The notes under the pieces: generated by a model
Databases searched by the model: none
Seen by the model: the letters and a program-made list of their open reading frames with translations, nothing else
What the model was told of the DNA's origin: nothing
Part shown: piece by piece, positions 48,561-57,208 of the stretch
How positions within the stretch are numbered: the first letter of the stretch is position 1
Layout: each line of letters begins with the position of its first letter
From: Maribacter hydrothermalis
GTDB taxonomy: Bacteria; Bacteroidota; Bacteroidia; Flavobacteriales; Flavobacteriaceae
Assembly: GCF_001913155.1 (NCBI RefSeq)
Contig: NZ_CP018760.1
Span: forward strand, 248,001-312,000
DNA length: 64,000 bases
Reading direction: 5' to 3'
Made by a program: the position numbers and the translations under genes

Positions 48561-48806
48561 ATGATATTGTTATACATATTCAGTAGTATAATAAAAGAGG
48601 TAATCTAAATTATGCTTACCTAAAAAAGCTATAAAAAAAGGTCTATAATGTAGTATTTATTGATAATGCAGCATACTTTACCTAAATAAACCTCTTAGGT
48701 ACCTTACAACTAAATCTTGCTTAAATTGGCTCATTTAAAAATGAAATAATTAATAAATTATGGCAGTGTTTTTAGATGTAATAAAATAACATACGACAAT
48801 AAAAAA

Positions 48807-48830
48807 GACGGCCGTGTTAGCACGACCGTC
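48807..48830 (-). terminator. Terminator of the universal stress protein gene
   Basis: Arms 48807-48816 and 48821-48830 form a 10-bp stem with loop TTAG. The one C/A mismatch on the plus strand (48812/48825) becomes a G-U wobble in minus-strand RNA, followed by six U. It ends the 48854 stress-protein transcript. Confidence 0.8.
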
Positions 48831-48853
48831 TTTAATTATTTAGAATCATGAAT

Positions 48854-49675
48854 CTATATTTTAAAAGTAATAACCGGAATTTTAGCATGGTTTACAACAT
48901 CTTCACCAATACTACCATTAAACCAATGAGAAAGACCTTTACGACCATGTGTAGGCATTGCAATAGCATCTGCTAAAATGGTTTTTCCATAATTTAATAT
49001 ACCCTGCTCAACACTATAATCATTATATATCTCTACCTGCAGCCCGGCATTTGCCTTATATAAAAATTTATTGATTTTTTGATATGCATCTTTATTACTT
49101 AAAAATTCGTCGTTTGGTGTATTTATAAAAACAAGCTCCATACTACCATTTACCAATTTTGAAAATTCCCTAGCTTTTTGAAAAGCAGGAAGGTTATCAT
49201 CATTAAAATCGCAAGCGAAAACAAACCTATCAATACTAAAATCAGTCACTTCACCTTTAATGACCAATACTGGAGTAGACGAATTACGTACTACTTTCTC
49301 CGCATTAGAGCCTATTAAAATTTCTTCCAGTCCGCTTGCCCCGTTAGAACCCATTACAATTAAATCGGCATTATGCTCCTCCGCAATTGCATCTAACTCA
49401 CTAAAAACCTTATAATGTTTAATTACAGGAGTAACCTTAATACCCTCTAAAAATGGCTTATCTAAAAATTCCTTTAAATTTTTCTCGGCTAATTTTACTA
49501 GAAAAACAGTTTGTTCTATATACATTCCATCAGGTGAAGACAGTATTGCCTGGTTGAGCTCTAACATGTGAACAACAAGAAGCTCTACCTTGTGTTTTTT
49601 TGCCAAATCTGCAGCAGCCTTAAGCGCATATCCTGATTGGTCTGAAAAATCTGTAAGTACAATAATTTTTTTCAT
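48854..49675 (-). CDS. Universal stress protein, tandem UspA domains
   Basis: This 273-aa protein has two UspA domains. The first contains MKKIIVLTDFSDQSGYALKAAADLA and the ATP-type loop VMGSNGASGLEEILIGSNAEKVVRNS. The second ends APTHGRKGLSHWFNGSIGEDVVNHA-like (MPTHGRKGLSH). It may bind ATP. It lies downstream of hemN on the same strand, 149 bp away, and could be in the same anaerobic unit or have its own promoter. Confidence 0.88.
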   Translation of the reverse strand: MKKIIVLTDFSDQSGYALKAAADLAKKHKVELLVVHMLELNQAILSSPDGMYIEQTVFLVKLAEKNLKEFLDKPFLEGIKVTPVIKHYKVFSELDAIAEEHNADLIVMGSNGASGLEEILIGSNAEKVVRNSSTPVLVIKGEVTDFSIDRFVFACDFNDDNLPAFQKAREFSKLVNGSMELVFINTPNDEFLSNKDAYQKINKFLYKANAGLQVEIYNDYSVEQGILNYGKTILADAIAMPTHGRKGLSHWFNGSIGEDVVNHAKIPVITFKI

Positions 49676-49824
49676 GATAATTTAATTTTGCTGTTAATAA
49701 AATTTGAGCTCAAAAGTTTTATAAATTATAACCTCGCCCAATGGGTAAAAGGCATTTTTTATTTCAAGACCCGTCCAGCGTTACGAACGAGCAAAGCTCG
49801 GGAAATTAAACCCTCAAAGAGGTA

Positions 49825-51186
49825 TTAAATTGTCATTGAGAACAACTTTGTCTCTGGGGCCTTTTTTTGTAATGGCAAATCAAAAGCCATACATACATTT
49901 CTAACAAATGGTCTCCCTTTTTCAGTTACCCGTAAATTACCTTTAGAAATCTCAACTAATCCATCTTGCTCCATTTCGTTTAATCTTTCAAGAATACTTT
50001 CCATTTGGGGTAAATGTAATTTAAAAGCACTCCATGAAGTTGTAAACTGGCACATTAAATTTAATATATGTCTTCTAATAATTTGATCTTCTTCTGTTAA
50101 AATATGTCCTCTATATAATGGAATAATATTGTTCTCTACCAAGTTTTGATATTCCTCAATATTCTTTACATTCTGAGAAAAACCATACCAACTATCACTA
50201 ATACTAGAAGCTCCCAACCCAATCATTAAATGAGTATTAGAACTGGTATATCCCATAAAATTTCTATGCAAATGACCACTTTGCATGGCCTTATATAAAC
50301 TATCTGTTTCAAGCGCAAAATGGTCCATCCCTATTTCATGATATCCGTAATTTAACAATAACTCTTTCCCTACTTCATACTGGGTTCTTTTTTCATCTGC
50401 AGTTGGTAAATCTGCCTCATTATAACCTCGTTGTCCGTTACCCGCCAACCATGGTACATGTGCATAGCTATAAAATGCAATGCGATCAGGTTTTAGCTCT
50501 TTTGTTTTTGCGATAGTATTTTCTACGTGCTCTAATTTCTGGTGTGGTAACCCAAAAATGATATCATGACTTATAGAACTATACCCTATTTTCCGTGCCC
50601 ATTCGGTTACATTTTTTACATTTATAAAAGGTTGAATCCTATGAATTGCTTTCTGTACCGTTTCATTATAGTCTTGAACGCCAAAACTTACTCTTCTAAA
50701 TCCCACATTATACAAAGCTTGTAAATGATTTTTAGATGTATTATTAGGGTGCCCTTCAAAACTAAACTCGGCATCCTTTGCTTTATCCGCAAGTCTCAAA
50801 ATGCCATCAATTAAATACTTTAAGTTCTCTGGATTGAAAAAAGTTGGTGTACCTCCACCTAAATGCAACTCTTTAATTATGGGTTTTTCATCGAACAATG
50901 CGCTATACAATTGCCATTCTTTTAAAACTGATTTAATATAGGGCATTTCAACATCATGTCTTTTAGTAATACGTTTATGACATCCGCAGAATGTACACAT
51001 ACTTTCGCAAAATGGTAAGTGTATATATAAACTTATACCAGTTTCAGAATTACTAGCATGGAAACTTTTCTTGACTGTTTGTTCCCATTTTTTTCCTGAG
51101 AAGGTATTTATATCCCAAAATGGTACGGTTGGGTAACTAGTATATCTAGGACCCGGCACATTATACTTTTGAACAAGCGAACACAT
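49825..51186 (-). CDS. hemN: Oxygen-independent coproporphyrinogen III oxidase
   Basis: This radical-SAM enzyme makes protoporphyrinogen precursors for heme without oxygen. The cluster motif is C-x3-C-x2-C in FCESMCTFCGCH. Length is about 453 aa. The ATG at 51186 (MCSLVQKYNVPGPRYTSYP) is chosen because the FNR-type promoter places the start of transcription near 51199, so the ATG at 51207 would lie inside the promoter. An FNR-controlled hemN fits a switch to anaerobic heme supply for the cytochromes. Confidence 0.95.
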   Translation of the reverse strand: MCSLVQKYNVPGPRYTSYPTVPFWDINTFSGKKWEQTVKKSFHASNSETGISLYIHLPFCESMCTFCGCHKRITKRHDVEMPYIKSVLKEWQLYSALFDEKPIIKELHLGGGTPTFFNPENLKYLIDGILRLADKAKDAEFSFEGHPNNTSKNHLQALYNVGFRRVSFGVQDYNETVQKAIHRIQPFINVKNVTEWARKIGYSSISHDIIFGLPHQKLEHVENTIAKTKELKPDRIAFYSYAHVPWLAGNGQRGYNEADLPTADEKRTQYEVGKELLLNYGYHEIGMDHFALETDSLYKAMQSGHLHRNFMGYTSSNTHLMIGLGASSISDSWYGFSQNVKNIEEYQNLVENNIIPLYRGHILTEEDQIIRRHILNLMCQFTTSWSAFKLHLPQMESILERLNEMEQDGLVEISKGNLRVTEKGRPFVRNVCMAFDLPLQKKAPETKLFSMTI

Positions 51187-51204
51187 ATAAATCTGTTTTA
51201 ACAA

Positions 51205-51247
51205 CAAACTTACAAGAACAATAAAGTAAATAATATGATTAATATCA
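51205..51247 (-). promoter_or_regulatory. FNR-type promoter of hemN
   Basis: TGAT-TAAT-ATCA (51236-51247, centre 51241.5) precedes TAAGTTTG (51205-51212, minus strand), a perfect TAnnTTTG, exactly 29.5 bp from the centre. It decides the hemN start. Confidence 0.8.
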
Positions 51248-51310
51248 GTTCTATAGAGTACAATGACGCTATTTTAGTTCATTGACAATACTGTTAACCA
51301 GCTTAGCTGT

Positions 51311-51354
51311 GTAACTAATGTTACCTAAAAACTTACCATGATCCAATAAATTTG
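51311..51354 (+). promoter_or_regulatory. GTAAC-type promoter of the DUF983-crp operon
   Basis: The palindrome GTAAC-TAAT-GTTAC (51311-51324, centre 51317.5) precedes TAAATTTG (51347-51354), a perfect TAnnTTTG, whose first T is 29.5 bp from the centre. The predicted start is 13-14 nt before the ATG. This is the founder of a second operator family in the window. The box controls the operon of the regulator that is likely to bind it. Confidence 0.82.
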
Positions 51355-51372
51355 ACATAAAGTTTTAATGGT

Positions 51373-51762
51373 ATGATAGCAAAAGGTTCAAAACTGTACA
51401 GTATAATTTTTTTAAAATGTCCAAGATGTCATAAAGGAAAATTTTTGGAGGCCAATCCCTATAAATTAAGTAATTTCAATAAACTAAAAGAACGGTGTCC
51501 AAAATGCGATTTAAAATATAGTATAGAACCTAGTTTTTACACAGGGTCTATGTACGTTTCTTACGCCGTTGGTATTGCAGTAGCTGTGGCAGCATATGTT
51601 TTAACCCTTATATTTGGATTGCAACTTGGCATAAAATCTTTGTTCATAACAATTGTGGTTGCATTGGTGCTGACAATGCCATGGATAGCCGCAGTTTCTA
51701 AATCTATTTGGGCAAATATGTTTTTTAAATTCGATAAAGAATTAGCTAAAAAAATTAATTAA
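51373..51762 (+). CDS. DUF983 membrane protein
   Basis: This 129-aa protein begins with zinc-ribbon-like Cys pairs (LKCPRCHKGKF and RCPKCDLKY) and has two membrane helices (about 60-85 and 88-112). The family is of unknown function. It starts the operon of the Crp/Fnr-family regulator, which begins 8 bp after its stop. Confidence 0.85.
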   Translation: MIAKGSKLYSIIFLKCPRCHKGKFLEANPYKLSNFNKLKERCPKCDLKYSIEPSFYTGSMYVSYAVGIAVAVAAYVLTLIFGLQLGIKSLFITIVVALVLTMPWIAAVSKSIWANMFFKFDKELAKKIN

Positions 51763-51769
51763 AATAGAA

Positions 51770-52402
51770 ATGATCCAAGACTTAACGGAAGAATACGGAA
51801 ATATCTTTGAAGAAGAACTCATTAATGAGATTGTTCAAGTAGGCACATTTAAAGAAGTACCTGAGGGATATAAACTTATGGAGATTGGTGATTTTATAAG
51901 AGGTATGCCTTTATTGATTTCTGGGGTCATTAAAATTTTACGAGAAGATGAAGATGGTGATGAACTTTTATTATACTATCTAGAAAAAGGCGATACATGC
52001 TCTATGACCATGGCTTGCTGTATGGGTGATAAAAAAAGTGAAATTAGAGCAATCGCAGAAACTGATGCTAAATTAATAATGGTTCCTATTCAAAAAATGG
52101 AAGAATGGACAGCCACATACAAATCTTGGAGAAACTTTGTTTTTAACAGCTATCACGTTAGGCTAAATGAGCTGTTGAGTACTTTAGATAATATTGCTTT
52201 TCAAAAAATGGATGAACGCTTAATTGGTTATCTAAAAGAAAAAGCTAGGGTTACCAATGATAATATTATTCATAGCACCCATCAAGATATTGCCTACGAT
52301 CTTCATAGTTCTAGAGTAGTAATTTCTAGACTCTTAAAAAAATTAGAAGAGTTGGGCAAAATTAAACTACACCGAAATTATTTAGAGATTCTGGATTTAT
52401 AA
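51770..52402 (+). CDS. Crp/Fnr-family regulator of the sulfur module
   Basis: This 210-aa protein has a cNMP-binding-like barrel (1-115), a long dimer helix and an HTH. Its sensor domain holds C77, C83 and C84 (GDTCSMTMACCMG), a Cys trio that could sense redox or sulfur species. The recognition helix HSSRVVISRLLKKLE is like the NtcA one (STRVTVTRLLGDLR) and not FNR-like, since it lacks the FNR Glu. NtcA binds GTA-N8-TAC, the same arrangement as the GTAAC-N4-GTTAC boxes here. The regulator sits in their midst and has one in its own promoter. Confidence 0.85.
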   Translation: MIQDLTEEYGNIFEEELINEIVQVGTFKEVPEGYKLMEIGDFIRGMPLLISGVIKILREDEDGDELLLYYLEKGDTCSMTMACCMGDKKSEIRAIAETDAKLIMVPIQKMEEWTATYKSWRNFVFNSYHVRLNELLSTLDNIAFQKMDERLIGYLKEKARVTNDNIIHSTHQDIAYDLHSSRVVISRLLKKLEELGKIKLHRNYLEILDL

Positions 52403-52409
52403 TTCTTCT

Positions 52410-52453
52410 GTAACCATTGTTACTGCATAGGTTTCCGTACCAGTATATTTTTG
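52410..52453 (+). promoter_or_regulatory. GTAAC-type promoter of the TSUP permease
   Basis: GTAAC-CATT-GTTAC (52410-52423, centre 52416.5) precedes TATTTTTG (52446-52453), a perfect TAnnTTTG 29.5 bp from the centre. The predicted start lies 13 nt before the ATG. Confidence 0.8.
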
Positions 52454-52471
52454 TGATACCAAATATATCAC

Positions 52472-53269
52472 ATGGAAATTTTGCACTTTTTTGGATACTT
52501 CAGCGCATTAATAATAGGAGTTTCATTAGGACTTATTGGTGGCGGGGGGTCCATATTAGCTGTACCTGTTTTAGCTTATTTATTTACAATTAATGAAAAA
52601 GCGGCTACGGCTTATTCACTTTTTATTGTTGGTGCAAGTGCATTAGTTGGTGGTTGGCAACAACATCTAAAAGGTTATGTGGATTGGCGTACTGCTATCG
52701 TTTTTGGTATTCCTGCAATTATTGGCGTAACGGCTGTTAGACATTATGTGGTGCCCGCTATGCCCGATGTTTTATTTCAAATTGAACACTTTCAATTTAC
52801 GCGCAGAATGGCCATGTTTGGCTTATTTGCCATATTGATGATTCCTGCTGCATATTCGATGCTTAAAAAAGATAAACCTGTTCTTAAAACAGGTAGTGTC
52901 CACTATAACTATCCGTTAATATTGGCAGAAGGACTACTAGTTGGTAGCATTACCGGATTAATTGGAGCTGGTGGCGGATTTTTAATTATACCGGCACTGG
53001 TAATTTTGGCAAATGTAGAAATGAAAGTTGCCATAGGCACCTCTTTAATTATAATTGCTATAAAATCTTTAATGGGTTTCTTTTTAGGTGATGCTATGAC
53101 AATGGTTATAGATTGGAGTTTTTTGGCAATGTTCACAGGGCTCTCATTTATCGGGATTTTTATTGGTAGCTACCTTAGCAACTTTATAGATGGTAAAAAA
53201 TTAAAAAAGGGTTTTGGCTATTTTATTCTTATTATGGCAGCCTTTATTTTTTACATGGAATTTTATTAA
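52472..53269 (+). CDS. TSUP (TauE/SafE) permease, likely sulfur-compound exporter
   Basis: This 265-aa membrane protein has about eight helices. The two repeat halves open with IIGVSLGLIGGGGSILAVP and GLIGAGGGFLIIPAL, the duplicated TSUP motif. TSUP proteins export sulfite, sulfonates or thiosulfate-related compounds. Its place before a persulfide dioxygenase gene points to sulfite or thiosulfate export. It has its own GTAAC-type box. Confidence 0.88.
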   Translation: MEILHFFGYFSALIIGVSLGLIGGGGSILAVPVLAYLFTINEKAATAYSLFIVGASALVGGWQQHLKGYVDWRTAIVFGIPAIIGVTAVRHYVVPAMPDVLFQIEHFQFTRRMAMFGLFAILMIPAAYSMLKKDKPVLKTGSVHYNYPLILAEGLLVGSITGLIGAGGGFLIIPALVILANVEMKVAIGTSLIIIAIKSLMGFFLGDAMTMVIDWSFLAMFTGLSFIGIFIGSYLSNFIDGKKLKKGFGYFILIMAAFIFYMEFY

Positions 53270-53283
53270 AAAAAAATCCTTAT

Positions 53284-53327
53284 GTGACTAATGTCACTGT
53301 AGAACATAGTAACAACCTCTAATTTTA
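53284..53327 (+). promoter_or_regulatory. GTGAC-type promoter of the persulfide dioxygenase gene
   Basis: GTGAC-TAAT-GTCAC (53284-53297, centre 53290.5) precedes TAATTTTA (53320-53327), one mismatch from TAnnTTTG, again 29.5 bp from the centre. The inner part TGAC-TAAT-GTCA also satisfies the FNR-type pattern, so either regulator might bind. Confidence 0.75.
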
Positions 53328-53353
53328 TCCTATTAAATATTAATTATTACAAA

Positions 53354-54766
53354 ATGAAAGTAGAACAAATATATACAGGCTGTCTTGCACAAGGTGCATA
53401 CTATATAGAAAGTAAAGGAGAAGTTGCTATTATAGATCCACTAAGAGAAGTACAACCTTACATTCAAAAAGCAAAAACTAATAATGCTAAAATTAAGTAC
53501 ATTTTTGAAACTCACTTTCATGCCGATTTTGTTAGTGGTCATGTGACTTTGGCAAAAGAAACTGGTGCAGATATCATATACGGACCACAAGCAAACCCCT
53601 CATTTAAAGCAATTATAGCAACAGATAATCAAGAATTTAAACTTGGGGATATTACTATAATTGCCTTACATACCCCTGGCCATACTATGGAAAGTACCAG
53701 CTATCTTTTAAGAGATGAAAAAGGTAAAGACTATGCGTTATTTAGTGGCGACACCTTATTTCTTGGTGATGTAGGTAGACCAGATTTAGCGCAAAAAATA
53801 GGCATACTTACGGAGCGCGATTTAGCAGGATATTTATATGATAGCTTACGAAAGAAAATTATGCCCTTGGCAGATGATGTAATTGTATATCCAGCACATG
53901 GGGCAGGTTCTGCATGTGGTAAAAATATGATGAAGGAAACGGTTGATACTTTGGGTAACCAAAAGAAAATGAATTATGCCCTACGTAAAGACATGACCAA
54001 AGAGGAATTTATTGATGAAGTTATTGACGGTTTACTGCCCCCACCTCAATATTTCCCTCTTAATGTAAAAATGAATAAGGAAGGTTACGAAGATATTAAA
54101 ACAGTATTGGAACGTGGAACAAAAGCACTTTCCCCAAAGGCTTTTGAAGCCGCGGCAAATGAAACTGGCGCTATCGTTTTAGATGTACGCCATCAAGATG
54201 ATTTTGCACAAGGCCATATTCCACGTTCTATTTTTATTGGTCTAGATGGCAGTTTTGCTCCGTGGGTCGGTGCTTTAATCGCAGATGTAAAGCAACCTAT
54301 TTTATTGGTAACTGCAAAAGGCATGGAAGAAGAAGCTGTAACAAGACTTTCTAGAGTAGGTTTTGATGGTACGTTGGGATATTTGGAAGGTGGGTTTGAA
54401 GCTTGGAAAAAGGCTGCAATGGAATATGATACCGTAAGCCAAATTGATGCTGATGAACTTAAAACGGCGATAAAAAAAGATAATGTATCTGTTTTTGATG
54501 TACGAAAAGAATCTGAATACAAATCTGAACACGTTATAGGAGCCAAAAATACTCCTTTAGATTTTTTAAACGACCATTTAGCCCAATTCCCTAATAACAA
54601 AACATTTTATGTGCATTGTGCCGGTGGCTATAGAAGTATGATAGCTTCGTCTATTCTTAAAAGCCGAGGTATTCACAATTTAATAGATGTAAAAGATGGG
54701 TTTAAAGCTATACAGGAAGCGAAAATACCTGTCTCTGAATTTGTTTGCCCAACTACGCTTTACTAA
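53354..54766 (+). CDS. CstB-like persulfide dioxygenase-rhodanese fusion
   Basis: This 470-aa protein starts with a metallo-beta-lactamase persulfide dioxygenase domain (about 1-230): THFHADFVSGH, HTPGHTMES, FSGDTLF and YPAHGAGSACG hold the iron-binding His and Asp. A rhodanese-like domain at about 265-355 has no active-site Cys (LLVTAKGMEEEAV). A second rhodanese domain at about 365-460 has it in VHCAGGYRSM. That is the architecture of CstB, which converts persulfide to sulfite and thiosulfate. It is cytoplasmic and has a GTGAC-type promoter. Confidence 0.9.
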   Translation: MKVEQIYTGCLAQGAYYIESKGEVAIIDPLREVQPYIQKAKTNNAKIKYIFETHFHADFVSGHVTLAKETGADIIYGPQANPSFKAIIATDNQEFKLGDITIIALHTPGHTMESTSYLLRDEKGKDYALFSGDTLFLGDVGRPDLAQKIGILTERDLAGYLYDSLRKKIMPLADDVIVYPAHGAGSACGKNMMKETVDTLGNQKKMNYALRKDMTKEEFIDEVIDGLLPPPQYFPLNVKMNKEGYEDIKTVLERGTKALSPKAFEAAANETGAIVLDVRHQDDFAQGHIPRSIFIGLDGSFAPWVGALIADVKQPILLVTAKGMEEEAVTRLSRVGFDGTLGYLEGGFEAWKKAAMEYDTVSQIDADELKTAIKKDNVSVFDVRKESEYKSEHVIGAKNTPLDFLNDHLAQFPNNKTFYVHCAGGYRSMIASSILKSRGIHNLIDVKDGFKAIQEAKIPVSEFVCPTTLY

Positions 54767-54850
54767 TTTTTTATTGGTTGGTTTATTTAGGAAACGGTCA
54801 TTATATTAAATCGTTTTCTATTATTGAATATTAATTTTAAATAAAATACT

Positions 54851-55198
54851 ATGTCATTTTTAAGTGCACTCTTTGGTAAAAAAGAACAAGATGTTACCGG
54901 TAATATCACCGTATTGAGTAAGAACGAATATGCAACACAAATTGTAACTAATAATATTAAACCTATTGATGTTAGAACATCATCTGAATACAATAGTGGT
55001 CATATTAAAAATGCAATCAATATAGATTTTTTCAATGCTGGTAATTTTAAGAATTATTTTGATAAGCTAAATAAAGAAAAACCTGTTTATGTCTATTGTA
55101 GATCAGGTGCAAGAAGTCAAAAGGCTGCTCGAAAGCTATTAAACATGGGCTTTACACAAGTGTATGATTTAAAAGGAGGGTATAATTCTTGGAATTGA
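54851..55198 (+). CDS. Single-domain rhodanese
   Basis: This 115-aa sulfurtransferase has the active Cys in VYCRSGARSQKAA and DVRTSSEYNSGHIKNAINI as the domain entry. It may move persulfide sulfur to or from the CstB-like enzyme just upstream. There is no signal peptide. The 84-bp gap to that gene shows no operator of its own. Confidence 0.92.
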   Translation: MSFLSALFGKKEQDVTGNITVLSKNEYATQIVTNNIKPIDVRTSSEYNSGHIKNAINIDFFNAGNFKNYFDKLNKEKPVYVYCRSGARSQKAARKLLNMGFTQVYDLKGGYNSWN

Positions 55199-55300
55199 TC
55201 TAAAAATGGTTTTCAAATTTTAAAAATTTTGGCATTCTGTATTTATGCGTAAACAACTTTATCCTTGAAAATTATTTAATTAACTATTTATTTTATACTC

Positions 55301-55930
55301 ATGAAAAAGGCATTTTTTTTATTGGCAACTATTTTTGTATTTAGCTGTAAAGATTCTCCAAAAGTAAACGATGGAAACACAATTGATAGAATAGATACTA
55401 TTGATACTAATAAAACTTCTTTAATAAATGATAGTATTTTTCTAGAAAAAGGAAAAAACTACGCCCAAAGTACCCAAAAAATTTTAGGAAAAAATCTTAT
55501 GGCCAGTTTACAAAAAAACGGGGCTGTCGGCGCTGTAGAATTTTGTAATGAAAAAGCATACCCCTTAACAGATAGTATGGCAGTTGTACATAATGCAAAA
55601 ATTAAAAGGGTGAGCGATAAACCAAGAAACGCTAACAACCAAGCTAGCGAAAATGAGCTGGAGTATATTGAATTTTTCAAATCAAAAATCAATAATAAAG
55701 AGTCTTATGAACCTATCGTAGAAAACAATAATGGAAAAATTAATTATTACTCTCCAATTGTAACAAATACCATGTGTCTAAACTGTCATGGGATACCGGA
55801 GACGAATATAGACCCCAAGGTTACCCAAATATTGAATGATAGATACCCATATGACCAGGCAACTGGTTACAAAGAGAACGAGGTAAGAGGTATTTGGAGT
55901 ATAACTTTTAACAATGAACAAAATAAGTAA
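55301..55930 (+). CDS. DUF3365 heme-binding lipoprotein
   Basis: This 209-aa lipoprotein (lipobox Cys at residue 16, FVFSC) has the DUF3365 domain (Tll0287-like) with a single CxxCH heme c site in MCLNCHG near the C-terminus. Family proteins carry heme and are sometimes sensors or cytochromes. Sequence DKPRNANNQASENELEYIEFFK is typical. Periplasmic localisation is expected. It precedes the HMA gene by 3 bp. Confidence 0.82.
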   Translation: MKKAFFLLATIFVFSCKDSPKVNDGNTIDRIDTIDTNKTSLINDSIFLEKGKNYAQSTQKILGKNLMASLQKNGAVGAVEFCNEKAYPLTDSMAVVHNAKIKRVSDKPRNANNQASENELEYIEFFKSKINNKESYEPIVENNNGKINYYSPIVTNTMCLNCHGIPETNIDPKVTQILNDRYPYDQATGYKENEVRGIWSITFNNEQNK

Positions 55931-55933
55931 GAT

Positions 55934-56203
55934 ATGACATCAGTAATTCCTATTCAAAATTTAAAATGTGGTGGCTGTGCAAAAACAATCATCTCAAAAT
56001 TAGAAGAGATTTCATCGATTACCAATGTATCGGTCTCAGTAGAATCATCATCAGTTTCTTTTGATACTTCGAAACTTGAAGATATAACTGTCGTGAAAAA
56101 TAAATTAATGTCAATTGGCTACCCAAGTATTGACCAAGAAAATTCAGTGCTTTCAAAAGCAAAGTCTTTTGTGAGCTGTGCCACGGGTAAACTATCAGAC
56201 TAA
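55934..56203 (+). CDS. Heavy-metal-associated (HMA) domain protein
   Basis: This 89-aa protein is a single HMA/CopZ-like domain with the metal site CGGC (LKCGGCAKTIISKLEEI). It may be a cytoplasmic copper chaperone. It begins 3 bp after the DUF3365 gene, so they are cotranscribed. Confidence 0.85.
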   Translation: MTSVIPIQNLKCGGCAKTIISKLEEISSITNVSVSVESSSVSFDTSKLEDITVVKNKLMSIGYPSIDQENSVLSKAKSFVSCATGKLSD

Positions 56204-56239
56204 ATTATAAGAATTTTTAAAGAAGAAGTAATTAATTTG

Positions 56240-57115
56240 TTACTTCTTCTTTCTTTTAAACCCATGGGTAACTTGCCCTAAAAAATCTTGTGGTAAATTT
56301 TCATCTCCTGGATAACCTAATCTTATAGTACCACTATCTTCTGGTATGTAGTTCGTTTTGAAGATATAATCCCATAGACTTAAGCTAATACCAAAATTTA
56401 CGCCATAGGTGCCTTTCGGCAAATCATAGGCATGATGGTATAAATGCATAACCGGGTTATTAAATATATACTTTAATGGACCCCATGTAATTTTAATATT
56501 AGAGTGGTTGATATGACCAATCGCTATTGCTGCAAAATGAACTATGTAAGCTTGTTCTGGTTCAAAACCTCCAAGTATCATTACACCAAAAGTTTTTAAA
56601 GGTTTGTAAAAAATATTTTCCATCCAGTGGTAACGCAAATGAGCTGCAAAACCCATTTCTTTTACACTATGGTGTACTTTATGGAAATTCCATAGAAAGG
56701 CATATTTATGTAATAATATATGCGTAAACCATTGCACAAAATCCAAAACAAGAAAAAATACCACTAATTGTCCCCACATAGGCCAACTAGCTGTATCTAT
56801 TATTGCCAAACTATCTGTTTTAATACCTATGTCTTTAAAAAATACCTGTAAAAGTTTATATATACCACTTATTGCTATGGCAAATAGAAAGAAGTTGAAA
56901 AACATATAAAAACCGTCTAACCAAAAATCTTTTCTAAATACACCTTGTTGCTTTCTCCATGGAAAAACAATTTCTAAAAGCCAAACTACCAATGAAATAG
57001 AAATTAAGCCCCAAAAATAATTAAGGTACCAAGGAACCTGAAAAATGATTGATTTCCATGTCCAACTTAATGTTCCGGTTATTGCATTTAAAAAGGCATC
57101 AATATATGCTTCCAT
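56240..57115 (-). CDS. Fatty acid hydroxylase / sterol desaturase-family membrane protein
   Basis: This 291-aa protein has about four to five membrane helices and the His clusters of the family: HILLHKYAFLWNFHKVHHS and HLYHHAYDLP, which bind a di-iron centre. It probably hydroxylates a membrane lipid. It has a GTAAC-type promoter on the minus strand, which places it in the same regulon as the sulfur genes, for a reason not evident from the sequence. Confidence 0.88.
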   Translation of the reverse strand: MEAYIDAFLNAITGTLSWTWKSIIFQVPWYLNYFWGLISISLVVWLLEIVFPWRKQQGVFRKDFWLDGFYMFFNFFLFAIAISGIYKLLQVFFKDIGIKTDSLAIIDTASWPMWGQLVVFFLVLDFVQWFTHILLHKYAFLWNFHKVHHSVKEMGFAAHLRYHWMENIFYKPLKTFGVMILGGFEPEQAYIVHFAAIAIGHINHSNIKITWGPLKYIFNNPVMHLYHHAYDLPKGTYGVNFGISLSLWDYIFKTNYIPEDSGTIRLGYPGDENLPQDFLGQVTHGFKRKKK

Positions 57116-57132
57116 TCCTCAATCGCTTTTTA

Positions 57133-57176
57133 CAAAAATACTTTATTAAAAATGACCCTTTTGTAACCAAAGTTAC
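57133..57176 (-). promoter_or_regulatory. GTAAC-type promoter of the fatty acid hydroxylase gene
   Basis: GTAAC-CAAA-GTTAC (57163-57176, centre 57169.5) precedes TATTTTTG (57133-57140, minus strand), a perfect TAnnTTTG 29.5 bp from the centre. The predicted start is 12-13 nt before the ATG. Confidence 0.8.
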
Positions 57177-57208
57177 TTTAAACCATTGCATAATCATCAA
57201 TTTTATCG

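Noticed and set aside
55201-55300. GTAAC-type or FNR-type box before the DUF3365 gene
   Set aside because: No palindrome of either family was found in this gap, so cotranscription from an upstream promoter or an unknown promoter is more likely.
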